Counted from the stretch's first letter, positions 1 through 7,162 are shown. The stretch: DNA of 9,549 bases from Pseudomonas sp. (GCA_003525045.1 DQGF01000294.1:432-9980), one strand, 5' to 3'. A program made the numbers and translations. The notes: generated by a model not told the origin, from the sequence alone.

Positions 1-380
1 GCGATCAGCATGCCTTCGATCAGCAGATGGGGCAGTTGCTCCATCAGCATGCGGTCTTTCCAGGTGTTCGGCTCCATTTCATCCGCGTTGCACAGCAGGT
101 AGCGGATGTTGATGGATTCGTCCTTGGGCATCAGGCCCCACTTAACGCCAGTGGGGAAGCCTGCACCGCCGCGACCTTTGAGGCCGGCGTCTTTCACGGT
201 CTGGACGATGTCGTCCTGGGCCATGTCGGCGAAGGCTTTGCGCGCAGCGGCGTAACCGTTCTTGGCCTGGTACTCGTCGAGCCAGACAGCTTCGCCGTCG
301 TCACGCAGACGCCAGGTCAGCGGGTGAGTCTCGGCCGAACGCTTGATGCGGTTGGCAGGACCGAAGGAAGTCAGGGTCAT
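1..380 (-). CDS. nuoF: NADH:quinone oxidoreductase (complex I) subunit F, N-terminal part
   Basis: NuoF is the FMN- and NADH-binding subunit of the peripheral arm of respiratory complex I. It takes hydride from NADH and passes electrons to the iron-sulfur chain. Only the first 126 codons are present; the gene runs off the left edge (the family is about 445 residues). The visible part has the glycine-rich nucleotide/FMN motif [13 protein letters not shown], then [14 protein letters not shown] and [17 protein letters not shown], all typical of NuoF. The C-terminal cysteines that bind cluster N3 lie outside the window. The ATG overlaps the nuoE stop in an ATGA arrangement, with GAGGG six bases upstream, so translation is probably coupled to nuoE. 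After NADEMEP comes NTW, where the E. coli protein, from memory, has GTY; I believe this is a normal Pseudomonas variant. Confidence 0.97.
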   Translation of the reverse strand, partial: MTLTSFGPANRIKRSAETHPLTWRLRDDGEAVWLDEYQAKNGYAAARKAFADMAQDDIVQTVKDAGLKGRGGAGFPTGVKWGLMPKDESINIRYLLCNADEMEPNTWKDRMLMEQLPHLLIEGMLI

Positions 381-874
381 ACGTAGCCCTCGAGCAATTT
401 GGCGACGCCGGCAGGCTGTACATCACCGAATGTGTCGTCGTCGATCATCAACGCCGGCGCCTTGTCGCAGTTGCCGAGGCAGCAGACCGGCAGCAGGGTG
501 AAACGACCGTCGGCGGTGGTCTGGCCCAGGCCGATGCCCAGATTGCTCTGGAGTTCGCTGACTACGGATTCATGGCCACCGATGTAGCAGACCATGCTGT
601 CGCAGACGCGAATGATGTGGCGGCCGACCGGCTGACGGAAGATCTGGCTATAGAACGTCGCCACGCCTTCAACGTCGCTGGCCGGGATGCCGAGCATCTC
701 GCCGATGGCGTAGAGCGCGCCGTCAGGCACCCAGCCACGTTCCTTCTGGACGATCTTCAGGGCTTCGATCGACGCCGCGCGCGGGTCTTCGTAGTGATGC
801 AGCTCGTGCTCGATGGCCGAGCGCTCGGTTTCGCTCAGGGCGAAACGGTCTGTCTGGATAAGCGTGCTGTTCAT
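377..874 (-). CDS. nuoE: NADH:quinone oxidoreductase (complex I) subunit E
   Basis: NuoE is the thioredoxin-fold 2Fe-2S subunit (cluster N1a) that pairs with NuoF in the NADH-dehydrogenase module on the cytoplasmic side. The 165-aa product matches the usual length of about 166. The four cluster ligands are visible as C91 and C96 (CDSMVC) and C132 and C136 (CCLGNC), the family pattern C-x4-C...C-x3-C. The N-terminal helical part holds the usual AALKIVQ-like stretch and GVATFYS (residues 70-76). The ATG follows the nuoCD TAA after only two bases and has no strong Shine-Dalgarno sequence, which suggests coupling to nuoCD. It overlaps nuoF at its 3' end. No key residue is missing. Confidence 0.98.
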   Translation of the reverse strand: MNSTLIQTDRFALSETERSAIEHELHHYEDPRAASIEALKIVQKERGWVPDGALYAIGEMLGIPASDVEGVATFYSQIFRQPVGRHIIRVCDSMVCYIGGHESVVSELQSNLGIGLGQTTADGRFTLLPVCCLGNCDKAPALMIDDDTFGDVQPAGVAKLLEGYV

Positions 875-876
875 GC

Positions 877-2661
877 TTAGCGGTCCACGTCGGCCATAAC
901 GAAATCGATACTACCCAGGTACGCGATCAAGTCCGCGACCATGCTGCCTTTGATCACCGAAGGGATCTGCTGCAGGTGCGGGAAGCTTGGAGTGCGAATC
1001 CGGGTGCGGTAGCTCATGGTGCCGCCATCGCTCGTCAGGTAATAACTGTTGATGCCCTTGGTCGCTTCGATCATCTGGAAGGATTCGTTGGCCGGCATGA
1101 CCGGGCCCCACGAAACTTGCAGGAAGTGCGTGATCAGGGTCTCGATGTGCTGCAGCGTGCGCTCTTTCGGCGGCGGCGTGGTCAGCGGGTGATCCGCCTT
1201 GTACGGGCCTTCCGGCATGTTGCGCATGCACTGCTCGATGATCTTCAGGCTCTGGCGCATTTCTTCGACACGCACGATGCAACGGTCATAGGCATCGCCA
1301 TTGACCGCCAGCGGGACTTCGAATTCGAAGTTCTCGTAGCCGGAGTACGGACGAGCCTTGCGCAGGTCGAAATCGCAACCGGTCGAACGCAGGCCAGAAC
1401 CGGTGACGCCCCATTCCAGGGCTTCCTTGGTGTTGTAGGCCGCGACGCCGATGGTCCGGCCACGCAGGATGCTGTTGTCCAGGGCGGCTTTCTGGTATTC
1501 GTCCAGACGCTTTGGCATCCACTCGATGAAGTCTTTCACCAGTTTTTCCCAGCCACGCGGCAGGTCGTGAGCGACGCCACCAATGCGGTACCAGGCCGGG
1601 TGCAGACGGAAGCCGGTAATGGCTTCGATCACCGTGTACGCCTTCTGACGGTCGGTGAAGGTGAAGAACACCGGGGTCATGGCGCCGACGTCCTGGATGT
1701 AAGTCCCCAGGAACAGCAGGTGGCTGGTGATCCGGAAGAACTCGGCCATCATGATGCGGATGACGTCGACCTTCTCGGGCACCTTGATGCCGGCCAGCTT
1801 CTCGACCGAGAGCACGTATGGCAGGTTGTTCATCACGCCGCCGAGGTAGTCGATACGGTCGGTGTACGGAATGAAGCTGTGCCAGGACTGACGCTCGGCC
1901 ATCTTCTCGGCACCACGGTGGTGGTAACCGACGTCCGGCACGCAGTCGACGATCTCTTCACCGTCCAGCTGCAGAATGATGCGGAACGCACCGTGGGCGG
2001 AAGGGTGGTTCGGGCCAAGGTTGAGGAACATGTAGTCCTCATTCGGGCCGGAACGCTTCATGCCCCAGTCTTCAGGCTTGAAGCGCGCGGCTTCTTCCTC
2101 AAGCTGTTGCTTGGCCAGGGTCAGGCTGAACGGGTCGAACTCGGTAGCACGGGCCGGGAAGTCCTTGCGCAGCGGGTGACCTTCCCAGGTCGGCGGCATC
2201 ATGATGCGGGTCAGGTGCGGGTGGCCGGCGAAATTGATGCCGTACATGTCCCACACTTCACGCTCGTACCAGTTGGCGTTCGGCCAGATGCCGGTCACGG
2301 TCGGCACGCTGAGGTCGCTCTCGGACAAGGCGACCTTGATCATGACGTCACTATTACGTTCGATCGACATCAAGTGATAGAACACAGTGAAGTCGGCGCC
2401 ACTTGGCAGCCCTTGACGCTTGGTGCGCAGACGCTCGTCCACGCCGTGCAGGTCATAGAGCATGACGTACGGCTTGGGCAGGTTACGCAGGAAGGTCAGG
2501 ACTTCGACGAGTTTGGCGCGGGCAACCCAAAGCACCGGCATGCCGGTGCGGGTAGGCTGGGCGGTGAACGCCTCGGCGCCAAAACGGTTGTTCAGTTCGA
2601 CGACCACATCCTGGTCGTCTGCCTTATAAGGCGGGATGTACAGAGCACTGCCTGTAGTCAT
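877..2661 (-). CDS. nuoCD: NADH:quinone oxidoreductase (complex I), fused subunits C and D
   Basis: This is a single 594-aa polypeptide joining the 30-kDa NuoC and 49-kDa NuoD subunits, the fusion known from E. coli (about 600 aa) and Pseudomonas. It forms the connecting part of the peripheral arm and helps build the quinone-binding pocket near cluster N2. NuoC occupies roughly residues 1-185, with the signature [18 protein letters not shown] (131-148) and GHPLRKDFP (161-169). A charged linker (about 183-205) leads into NuoD, with [10 protein letters not shown] (215-224), GYHHRGAEK (245-253) and DRIDYLGG (268-275). By family alignment, H223 and Y272 correspond to the quinone-site His/Tyr pair. 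The C-terminus is [11 protein letters not shown]. The ATG at 2661 has only a weak purine stretch upstream. A 73-nt gap separates it from nuoB, the largest gap between nuo genes here, while nuoE follows after two bases. Confidence 0.98.
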   Translation of the reverse strand: MTTGSALYIPPYKADDQDVVVELNNRFGAEAFTAQPTRTGMPVLWVARAKLVEVLTFLRNLPKPYVMLYDLHGVDERLRTKRQGLPSGADFTVFYHLMSIERNSDVMIKVALSESDLSVPTVTGIWPNANWYEREVWDMYGINFAGHPHLTRIMMPPTWEGHPLRKDFPARATEFDPFSLTLAKQQLEEEAARFKPEDWGMKRSGPNEDYMFLNLGPNHPSAHGAFRIILQLDGEEIVDCVPDVGYHHRGAEKMAERQSWHSFIPYTDRIDYLGGVMNNLPYVLSVEKLAGIKVPEKVDVIRIMMAEFFRITSHLLFLGTYIQDVGAMTPVFFTFTDRQKAYTVIEAITGFRLHPAWYRIGGVAHDLPRGWEKLVKDFIEWMPKRLDEYQKAALDNSILRGRTIGVAAYNTKEALEWGVTGSGLRSTGCDFDLRKARPYSGYENFEFEVPLAVNGDAYDRCIVRVEEMRQSLKIIEQCMRNMPEGPYKADHPLTTPPPKERTLQHIETLITHFLQVSWGPVMPANESFQMIEATKGINSYYLTSDGGTMSYRTRIRTPSFPHLQQIPSVIKGSMVADLIAYLGSIDFVMADVDR

Positions 2662-2734
2662 GGTTATTTATCGCTTTCGGTCAACGTAAAGAATGAAGCC
2701 AGTTTCTCGTTCTTTTTAAAGAAGCAGATCTGGA

Positions 2735-3409
2735 TCAGACTTCGTCGGGGCTGCGCAGGTTGGTTACCTGAATACGCTGTTCGCGGCGCTGTTCCTTTTG
2801 CGAAGGCATCTCGGCGCGATACACGCCTTGATCACCGACGACCCAGGAAAGGGGGCGACGCTCCTGGCCAATCGACTCCTGCAACAGCATCAAGCCTTGC
2901 AGAAAAGCTTCAGGGCGGGGCGGGCAGCCAGGCACGTAGACGTCCACGGGCAGGAACTTGTCCACCCCTTGAACGACGGAGTAGATGTCATACATGCCAC
3001 CGGAGTTGGCGCACGAACCCATGGAGATAACCCATTTAGGTTCGAGCATTTGCTCGTAGAGACGCTGAATGATCGGCGCCATCTTGATGAAGCAGGTACC
3101 GGCGATAACCATGAAATCCGCCTGACGCGGCGATGCCCGGATAACCTCGGCGCCAAAGCGCGCGATGTCGTGGGGCGCCGTGAAGGCGGTGGTCATTTCC
3201 ACGTAGCAGCACGAAAGACCGAAGTTATACGGCCACAGGGAGTTCTTGCGCCCCCAGTTGATCGTGCCGTTCAGCACGTCTTCGAGCTTGCCCATGAAAA
3301 TGTTTTTGTGGACTTGATCTTCTAACGGATCGGAAACGGTTTCCCGCTCGCCAATCGGATACTGCTCGTTAGGAGCATCGGGGTCGATCCTGGTGAGATT
3401 GTATTGCAT
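2735..3409 (-). CDS. nuoB: NADH:quinone oxidoreductase (complex I) subunit B
   Basis: NuoB carries the terminal 4Fe-4S cluster N2, which hands electrons to quinone at the junction with the membrane arm. The start chosen is the ATG at 3409, giving 224 aa ([11 protein letters not shown]...). It has GAGG about eight bases upstream. A TTG two codons further upstream lies too close to that sequence. Cluster ligands on this numbering are the tandem C67-C68 (LSCCYVEM), C133 ([12 protein letters not shown]) and C162 ([10 protein letters not shown]). The segments [10 protein letters not shown] and [16 protein letters not shown] are typical of the gammaproteobacterial protein. The N-terminus is about ten bases from the nuoA stop. 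No unusual residues were seen. Confidence 0.97.
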   Translation of the reverse strand: MQYNLTRIDPDAPNEQYPIGERETVSDPLEDQVHKNIFMGKLEDVLNGTINWGRKNSLWPYNFGLSCCYVEMTTAFTAPHDIARFGAEVIRASPRQADFMVIAGTCFIKMAPIIQRLYEQMLEPKWVISMGSCANSGGMYDIYSVVQGVDKFLPVDVYVPGCPPRPEAFLQGLMLLQESIGQERRPLSWVVGDQGVYRAEMPSQKEQRREQRIQVTNLRSPDEV

Positions 3410-3419
3410 TGCCAAAGCC

Positions 3420-3833
3420 TCATTGTTTCAGCTTCGCTTGCCGCTTACGACGAGCTTCCGGAGCCCAGTCAAGGGCGCCCACTCGGAATAGGTAGACAAG
3501 GCCTGCCAACAGAATTGCTATGAAAACGAGAGCTTCGACGAATCCGGTCCAGCCGCTTTCGCGGACGGACACAGACCAGGCAAAGAGAAAAAGGGCTTCG
3601 ATATCGAAGATCACGAAGAGCATCGCGACCAGATAGAATTTGGCTGAGAGCCGCAAGCGGGCGCCACCTGTAGGTAGCATGCCGGACTCGAACGGTTCGT
3701 TTTTACTGCGGCCCCAGGCTTTTGACCCGAGGAGGCTGGAGACGCCGAGCATGAAGGCGCAAAGGCCGACAACGCCCAGAAGGAAAATGGCAAAGCCCCA
3801 GTTGTGGGCCATGAGTCCTGTCGCTTCGGGCAT
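3420..3833 (-). CDS. nuoA: NADH:quinone oxidoreductase (complex I) subunit A; first gene of the nuo operon
   Basis: NuoA is a small membrane subunit at the peripheral/membrane arm interface. The 137-aa product shows three hydrophobic segments (about 13-35, 66-89 and 98-118). The cytoplasmic loop between the first two carries [11 protein letters not shown] (44-54), the family signature next to the quinone channel. The second helix contains [11 protein letters not shown] (76-86), with the conserved acidic pair D77/E79. The tail is basic ([12 protein letters not shown]). The open frame extends 25 codons further upstream, but the ATG at 3833 is preferred. It is preceded by AAGGA at an eight-base spacing, it gives the family N-terminus MPEATG, and the extension would cover leader sequence. 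It is the promoter-proximal gene of the operon. Confidence 0.96.
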   Translation of the reverse strand: MPEATGLMAHNWGFAIFLLGVVGLCAFMLGVSSLLGSKAWGRSKNEPFESGMLPTGGARLRLSAKFYLVAMLFVIFDIEALFLFAWSVSVRESGWTGFVEALVFIAILLAGLVYLFRVGALDWAPEARRKRQAKLKQ

Positions 3834-3841
3834 GCTGGTAA

Positions 3842-3846
3842 TCCTT
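3842..3846 (-). promoter_or_regulatory. Ribosome binding site deciding the nuoA start
   Basis: AAGGA on the minus strand sits eight bases upstream of the ATG at 3833. It supports that start over the longer open frame, which would begin at 3908 without a comparable Shine-Dalgarno sequence. Confidence 0.75.
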
Positions 3847-3920
3847 AACAGAGAGCAAAGGTCTCTGAGCTTGAAAAGAAACAAAGCAGTGACGATATGT
3901 CGCAGCAATCGATCCCGCTG

Positions 3921-3949
3921 ATTTTATGGCTAAACACCCAGCAAGTAAA
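3921..3949 (-). promoter_or_regulatory. Predicted sigma70 promoter of the nuo operon
   Basis: Read on the minus strand, TTTACT (3949-3944) and TAAAAT (3926-3921) are separated by 17 bases. They match the -35 and -10 consensus at four and five of six positions. Initiation would be near 3914, giving a leader of about 80 nt before nuoA. This is a pattern match only. Other promoters in the AT-rich block further upstream (about 4025-4130) are possible. Confidence 0.5.
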
Positions 3950-4082
3950 ATTCAGATAGCGAAATTATTGACCGGAATAAGGACATGACGGGCCTCCGGG
4001 GCCCTGTAGCCCATGCGTGGCGGGCATTAGCAGGCATTTCGTTAATTATGTTTTGTAAGGAATGTAACGAACATATATTTGC

Positions 4083-4101
4083 CTAAATGATAATCAATAT
4101 T
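4083..4101. promoter_or_regulatory. Fur-box-like motif upstream of nuo
   Basis: A 19-bp window centred on ATGATAATCA agrees with the Fur consensus (GATAATGATAATCATTATC) at 14 of 19 positions by my count. It lies in AT-rich DNA about 135 bp upstream of the predicted nuo -35 element. An AT-rich context raises the chance of a coincidental match. If real, it would link complex I, which needs many iron-sulfur clusters, to iron supply. It could instead serve an unrecognised promoter or small RNA in the same gap. Confidence 0.3.
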
Positions 4102-4252
4102 GTTTGCGACGGTTTTTAAACTGTTTAGCGGGCCAGTGAGCGGGAAGTTGTCTTATATGCGCGTTACTGCATGTAGTGGGCGGGGTCGTTTTACCTTGTT
4201 CTTTTGATCGAGAAACTGCCCTGGATCATTGTTTTCCAGCGCATCTGCCCCC

Positions 4253-4342
4253 TGTAGGAGCGAGGCTTGCCCGCGAAGAACGATGGCGCGGTATGCCCGC
4301 AGGACCGCGTCGCATTCTTCGCGGGCAAGCCTCGCTCCTACA
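4253..4342. repeat. REP-type palindrome with perfect 28-bp arms
   Basis: The arms 4253-4280 and 4315-4342 are exact reverse complements for 28 bases, starting TGTAGGAGCGAGGCTTGCCC and ending CGCGAAGAA. They enclose a 34-base centre with weaker pairing (GCGGT 4288-4292 with ACCGC 4304-4308). The TGTAGGAGCGAGGCTTGC core is the style of the abundant extragenic palindromes of fluorescent pseudomonads. It lies downstream of the aceA terminator and upstream of the nuo control region. Such elements are thought to be mobilised by RAYT transposases elsewhere in the genome; none is encoded here. Confidence 0.85.
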
Positions 4343-4362
4343 AGGGCGGGGAAATTCCGGGT

Positions 4363-4391
4363 AAAAAAACGCCCCGAACCAGTCGGGGCGT
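4363..4391 (-). terminator. Intrinsic terminator of aceA
   Basis: On the minus strand, ACGCCCCGA (4391-4383) pairs perfectly with TCGGGGCGT (4377-4369) across a five-base loop. A run of seven T residues ends at 4363, with the first T shared with the stem. It lies 67 bases after the aceA stop codon and is a textbook rho-independent terminator. Confidence 0.93.
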
Positions 4392-4458
4392 CAGATGTGC
4401 GGCATTGCGGTTAGCTTTCTATGCGGTCCGCAACGGCCGTTTGTTCAGGTGCAGCCGA

Positions 4459-5784
4459 TCAGTGAAACTGTTCTTCTTCAGTCGAACCGGTCAGCGCGGT
4501 CACCGAAGACGAGCCGCCCTGGATCACGGTGGTCATGTCATCGAAGTAGCCAGTGCCCACTTCCTGCTGGTGAGCCACGAAGGTGTAACCCTTGGCGGCG
4601 TCAGCGAACTCTTGCTCTTGCAGCTTCACGTAGGCAGTCATGTCGTTGCGGGCGTAGTCGTGCGCCAGGTTGAACATGCTGTGCCACATGTTGTGAATGC
4701 CGGCCAGGGTGATGAATTGGTGCTTGTAGCCCATGGCGGACAGTTCGCGCTGGAACTTGGCGATGGTCGCGTCGTCCAGGTTTTTCTTCCAGTTGAAGGA
4801 AGGCGAGCAGTTGTACGACAGCAGTTGGTCCGGGTATTCCTTTTTGATCGCTTCGGCGAAGCGACGAGCCTCGTCCAGATCCGGCTTGGCGGTTTCGCAC
4901 CAGATCAGGTCGGCGTACGGCGCGTAGGCCAGGCCGCGAGCGATGGCCTGGTCGAGACCGGCGCGCACTTTGTAGAAGCCTTCCTGGGTACGTTCGCCCG
5001 TCACGAATGGCTGGTCGTACGGGTCGCAATCGGAGGTCAGCAGGTCAGCCGCGTTGGCGTCGGTACGGGCCAGGATGATGGTCGGAGTGCCGGCCACGTC
5101 AGCCGCCAGACGAGCAGCGGTCAGCTTCTGTACGGCTTCCTGGGTAGGAACCAGTACCTTGCCGCCCATGTGGCCGCATTTTTTCACGGAAGCCAGTTGG
5201 TCTTCGAAGTGAACGCCGGCAGCGCCTGCTTCGATCATGCTCTTCATCAGCTCGTAAGCGTTCAGTACGCCGCCGAAACCGGCTTCAGCGTCAGCCACGA
5301 TCGGCGCGAAGTAGTCGATGTAACCTTCGTCGCCCGGGCCTTTGCCGGCTTTCCACTGGATCTGGTCGGCACGGCGGAACGAGTTGTTGATGCGCTTGAC
5401 CACGGTTGGAACCGAATCCACCGGGTACAGCGACTGGTCCGGGTACATCGATTCGGCGGAGTTGTTGTCCGCAGCGACTTGCCAGCCCGACAGGTAGATC
5501 GCCTGGATGCCGGCTTTGACTTGTTGTACAGCCTGGCCGCCGGTCAGGGCGCCCATGCAGTTGACGAAATCTTTCTCAGGGCGGAAGGAAGGCTTGGCAC
5601 CCTGGGTGACCAGGTTCCACAGCTTCTCGGCGCCCAGTTTTGCAAAGGTGTGCTCAGGTTGAACCGAGCCACGCAGGCGGACGACGTCAGCAGCGGAGTA
5701 AGCGCGTGTCACGCCTTTCCAGCGTGGGTTTTCAGCCCAGTCTTTTTCGAGGGCTGCAATTTGCTGTTCGCGTGTCAGTGCCAT
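4459..5784 (-). CDS. aceA: Isocitrate lyase (glyoxylate shunt)
   Basis: AceA splits isocitrate into glyoxylate and succinate in the cytoplasm, the first step of the glyoxylate shunt needed for growth on acetate, fatty acids and other C2 sources. The 441-aa product is close to the 434 aa of E. coli AceA and resembles it throughout. The catalytic loop KKCGH is at 201-205, with the active-site cysteine C203. The acidic metal-binding region DAEAGFGG is at 165-172, NCSPSFNW at 325-332, and the C-terminal tail includes [20 protein letters not shown]. The Mg2+/succinate-site motifs are intact. The ATG at 5784 is preceded by GAGG at a nine-base spacing. The gene is monocistronic, with a long leader upstream and its own terminator downstream. 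The malate synthase gene is not adjacent, as is usual in Pseudomonas. Confidence 0.98.
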   Translation of the reverse strand: MALTREQQIAALEKDWAENPRWKGVTRAYSAADVVRLRGSVQPEHTFAKLGAEKLWNLVTQGAKPSFRPEKDFVNCMGALTGGQAVQQVKAGIQAIYLSGWQVAADNNSAESMYPDQSLYPVDSVPTVVKRINNSFRRADQIQWKAGKGPGDEGYIDYFAPIVADAEAGFGGVLNAYELMKSMIEAGAAGVHFEDQLASVKKCGHMGGKVLVPTQEAVQKLTAARLAADVAGTPTIILARTDANAADLLTSDCDPYDQPFVTGERTQEGFYKVRAGLDQAIARGLAYAPYADLIWCETAKPDLDEARRFAEAIKKEYPDQLLSYNCSPSFNWKKNLDDATIAKFQRELSAMGYKHQFITLAGIHNMWHSMFNLAHDYARNDMTAYVKLQEQEFADAAKGYTFVAHQQEVGTGYFDDMTTVIQGGSSSVTALTGSTEEEQFH

Positions 5785-5846
5785 GGAGATAAACCTCGTC
5801 GCGTCTTTTACGGAAAGTTGTTCTGCGGTGGAAAACTCATGCTCGC

Positions 5847-5868
5847 TGACCAGAAGCTTAGATGGTCA
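5847..5868. repeat. Inverted repeat TGACCA-N10-TGGTCA close to aceA
   Basis: Perfect six-base arms (5847-5852 and 5863-5868) flank a ten-base centre containing AAGCTT. The element lies 63-84 bases upstream of the aceA ATG. It could be an operator for a proximal promoter or a hairpin in the leader RNA. I do not recognise the cognate regulator. Confidence 0.4.
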
Positions 5869-6157
5869 AGTCGGATTCGGCGGGGATGGCGACGGGATGA
5901 ACGATGGGCTCGAGGGGGAAGTGAGCAGGTAAGGGCGAACTGGCGAGCGCATTCGGGCGTCGTGGGCCTTGGTGCGAACTTCAGTATGGAGCCGGGTTAC
6001 CTAATTACGCTTCCGTCCCTCGGGACAACTTCGTTCCAGTCGGCAACCTCGTCAAACACACCTTGTGGGCGGTACAGACACGAAGCGGCTCGCGGGGTAG
6101 GTGCGAACGGCGCCTCGAAGGCCCTTGCCAGGGCCCCTGATTAGCGGGAGCGAGGCC

Positions 6158-6186
6158 ATCATGCCTTTGCTTTTTTGTATCGTCAA
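6158..6186 (-). promoter_or_regulatory. Predicted sigma70 promoter of aceA
   Basis: On the minus strand, TTGACG (6186-6181) and CATGAT (6163-6158) lie 17 bases apart, matching consensus at five and four of six positions. Initiation would be near 6151. The RccR-type operator sits just upstream of the -35 box, which fits regulation of this promoter. This is a pattern-based prediction without mapped transcripts. Confidence 0.5.
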
Positions 6187-6191
6187 ACGTT

Positions 6192-6219
6192 TTGTAGTGC
6201 TTTTTTTTAAGCACTACAT
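6192..6219. promoter_or_regulatory. Probable RccR operator of aceA
   Basis: Half-sites TGTAGT (6193-6198) and ACTACA (6213-6218) are exact inverted repeats separated by 14 bases. The dyad extends inward as GCTT/AAGC around a run of T, and the whole site is 26-28 bp. RccR, the RpiR-family regulator of pyruvate and glyoxylate metabolism in P. fluorescens, is reported to bind a 28-bp pseudo-palindrome at aceA, with KDPG as effector increasing its affinity. Gene, position and length all fit. That RccR is the binder is inferred from this knowledge. The hairpin is not a terminator for the minus strand, because its loop is poly-A in that direction. Confidence 0.75.
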
Positions 6220-6258
6220 CTTTGGTCTAATACGACTAATCAGTCAGTTTTTGGTGGT

Positions 6259-7020
6259 TTAGTCCAAAGTATCGACTTTCACCCGCAGGGTCATGTCATC
6301 CCGGCCCTGGGTCGAGTAGCTGCGGGTCAGGCCCTGTTTGTCGGCCTGGGTCTGGCGATTCACGCCGGCCAGGGTGATCCATTCGCCCAGTCGTCCCGTG
6401 ACCGTTGTGTCGGTACTTTGCACGTTCACTACATCGGGACGTTCCTGGCTGATACGGTCACGATTGGTACTGATCGCCAGGTGAACGGTTTCGCCGGTGA
6501 CGCTGGCGGTGACGTAGAAACCCTGGGTGACGTTGCGGTACTCGGCCTGGCTGCGCAGGTCTCCGTAAGAATCGGTCTGGGTGCTGGTCAGCGGCACGCT
6601 CTGGCCGACCTGGATCAGTGCCGGCGCACCTTCGCTGGCCTGGATCTGTTGGATGCCGCCGTCGCGACTGTCTGTGCTGCGATTGATGATTCGGGTCTGA
6701 CTTGGTTTGGCACCGTTCACGGAGTAACCCTGATCGCCCTGGAAGTTGTTTTCGTTCGTATCGACGGTGATCAGCAGGCGCTTGGGTGCGGTGTCGAGTT
6801 GGGCGATAAGGGCTTTAAGTTCGTCGATCTTGTGCTTATCGGCGTTGACGATCAGTTGGTTGCCGTAGGCGCTGACCTGGCCATCCTTGCCGATGAAATC
6901 CTGCGCCATCGGGAGCATGTCGGCGCTGGTGTGATAGTTCAAAGGCACGATCTCGGTGGCGGCCATGACCGAGCAACTGCAGGTCAGCAGCAGCGTGGTG
7001 AGCAGGGTGCGTAGGGACAT
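6259..7020 (-). CDS. Exported secretin-like protein, short orphan form
   Basis: The 253-aa product starts with a signal peptide (MSLRTLLTTLLLTCSCSVMA, cleavage likely after A20 or A21). The cysteines at 14 and 16 do not form a proper lipobox. Residues about 23-80 look like a secretin N-type domain: IVPLNYHTSADMLPMAQ, then NQLIVNADKHKIDELKALIAQLD. The C-terminal part (about 130-250), with GFYVTASVTGETVHLAIS and GEWITLAGV, resembles fragments of the secretin beta-domain. Outer-membrane secretins are usually far longer, and no type II, III or IV secretion genes are nearby. A pore function is therefore doubtful, and a periplasmic role is more likely but unknown. The start at 7020 is chosen for its GGAG at a nine-base spacing and the signal peptide. 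The upstream open frame runs through a repeat and a terminator. Confidence 0.8.
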   Translation of the reverse strand: MSLRTLLTTLLLTCSCSVMAATEIVPLNYHTSADMLPMAQDFIGKDGQVSAYGNQLIVNADKHKIDELKALIAQLDTAPKRLLITVDTNENNFQGDQGYSVNGAKPSQTRIINRSTDSRDGGIQQIQASEGAPALIQVGQSVPLTSTQTDSYGDLRSQAEYRNVTQGFYVTASVTGETVHLAISTNRDRISQERPDVVNVQSTDTTVTGRLGEWITLAGVNRQTQADKQGLTRSYSTQGRDDMTLRVKVDTLD

Positions 7021-7048
7021 GTCCGTTATCTCCGGCTGTGTAGGGTAT

Positions 7049-7162
7049 GCAGGAGCGAGCTTGCTCCGGGCGGCGTTCCGACGATGGACATAAGGCCGCC
7101 GAGGGGTGTCAGATTCGCGCGTTATCGTTGACAACCATCGCGGGCAAGCCACGCTCCTACAG
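7049..7162. repeat. Degenerate REP-type inverted repeat
   Basis: The left end, GCAGGAGCGAGCTTGCTCC (7049-7067), and the reverse complement of the right end (TGTAGGAGCGTGGCTTGCCC) are related copies of the extragenic palindrome core facing each other. They have several mismatches. The left end is itself a near-palindrome (GGAGC...GCTCC). A second inner stem pairs GGCGGC (7069-7074) with GCCGCC (7095-7100). It lies directly upstream of the secretin-like gene and probably is an eroded or differently classed member of the same repeat family. Confidence 0.6.

Larger units (their letters stand above)
3834..4458. other. Gene-free regulatory stretch between aceA and nuoA
   Basis: This 625-bp stretch holds no credible gene. 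From the nuoA side it contains the nuoA ribosome binding site and leader, the predicted nuo promoter (3921-3949), and a small GC hairpin (GGGCC/GGCCC arms, 3990-4004). Next come an AT-rich block of about 105 bp (4025-4130) with a Fur-like motif, a long REP palindrome (4253-4342), and the aceA terminator (4363-4391). Short open frames crossing the palindrome read through its arms and have no protein-like character. The distance from the nuo promoter to the REP (about 300 bp) is larger than a single promoter needs, so more control elements may lie here. Confidence 0.7.
5785..6258 (-). other. aceA upstream region and probable long 5' leader
   Basis: There is no protein-like open frame in these 474 bp. 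If transcription starts near 6151, the aceA mRNA has a leader of about 366 nt. Visible elements are an inverted repeat TGACCA-N10-TGGTCA (5847-5868), a small GTCCC/GGGAC hairpin (6015-6026), a GGCCCT/AGGGCC hairpin near 6119-6135, and the promoter and RccR-type operator described separately. No clear terminator follows the secretin-like gene that ends at 6259, so readthrough into this region is possible. I recognise no known riboswitch class. Confidence 0.5.

Noticed and set aside
976..3030. A 684-codon open frame on the plus strand opposite nuoCD and nuoB
   Set aside because: It is an antisense shadow of strongly conserved GC-rich genes, with low-complexity His/Val/Arg-rich composition and no recognisable domain.
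4176..4364. A 62-codon plus-strand open frame in the aceA-nuoA gap
   Set aside because: Most of it is the two arms of the REP palindrome read as codons.
6113..6131. A sigma54-like sequence (TGGCA-N6-TTCGA) on the minus strand upstream of aceA
   Set aside because: The invariant -12 GC is replaced by CG, so it should not work as an RpoN promoter despite reports linking RpoN to isocitrate lyase in Pseudomonas.
4267..6144. A 625-codon plus-strand open frame opposite aceA
   Set aside because: It begins inside a REP palindrome, crosses the aceA terminator and mirrors aceA codon structure. There is no protein-like motif.
6005..6214. A 69-codon minus-strand open frame in the aceA leader
   Set aside because: It starts inside the RccR-type operator, upstream of the predicted transcription start. 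Its composition is random-looking and rich in Arg and Pro.
6193..6218. The GTAGTGCTT/AAGCACTAC hairpin as a terminator for the secretin-like gene
   Set aside because: In the direction of transcription the loop is poly-A and no T-run follows the stem. The half-sites fit an RccR operator better.
6228..6237. TAATACGACT, identical to the first ten bases of the phage T7 promoter
   Set aside because: The rest of the T7 promoter, including the initiation region, is absent and no phage genes are nearby. A chance match is the simplest reading.
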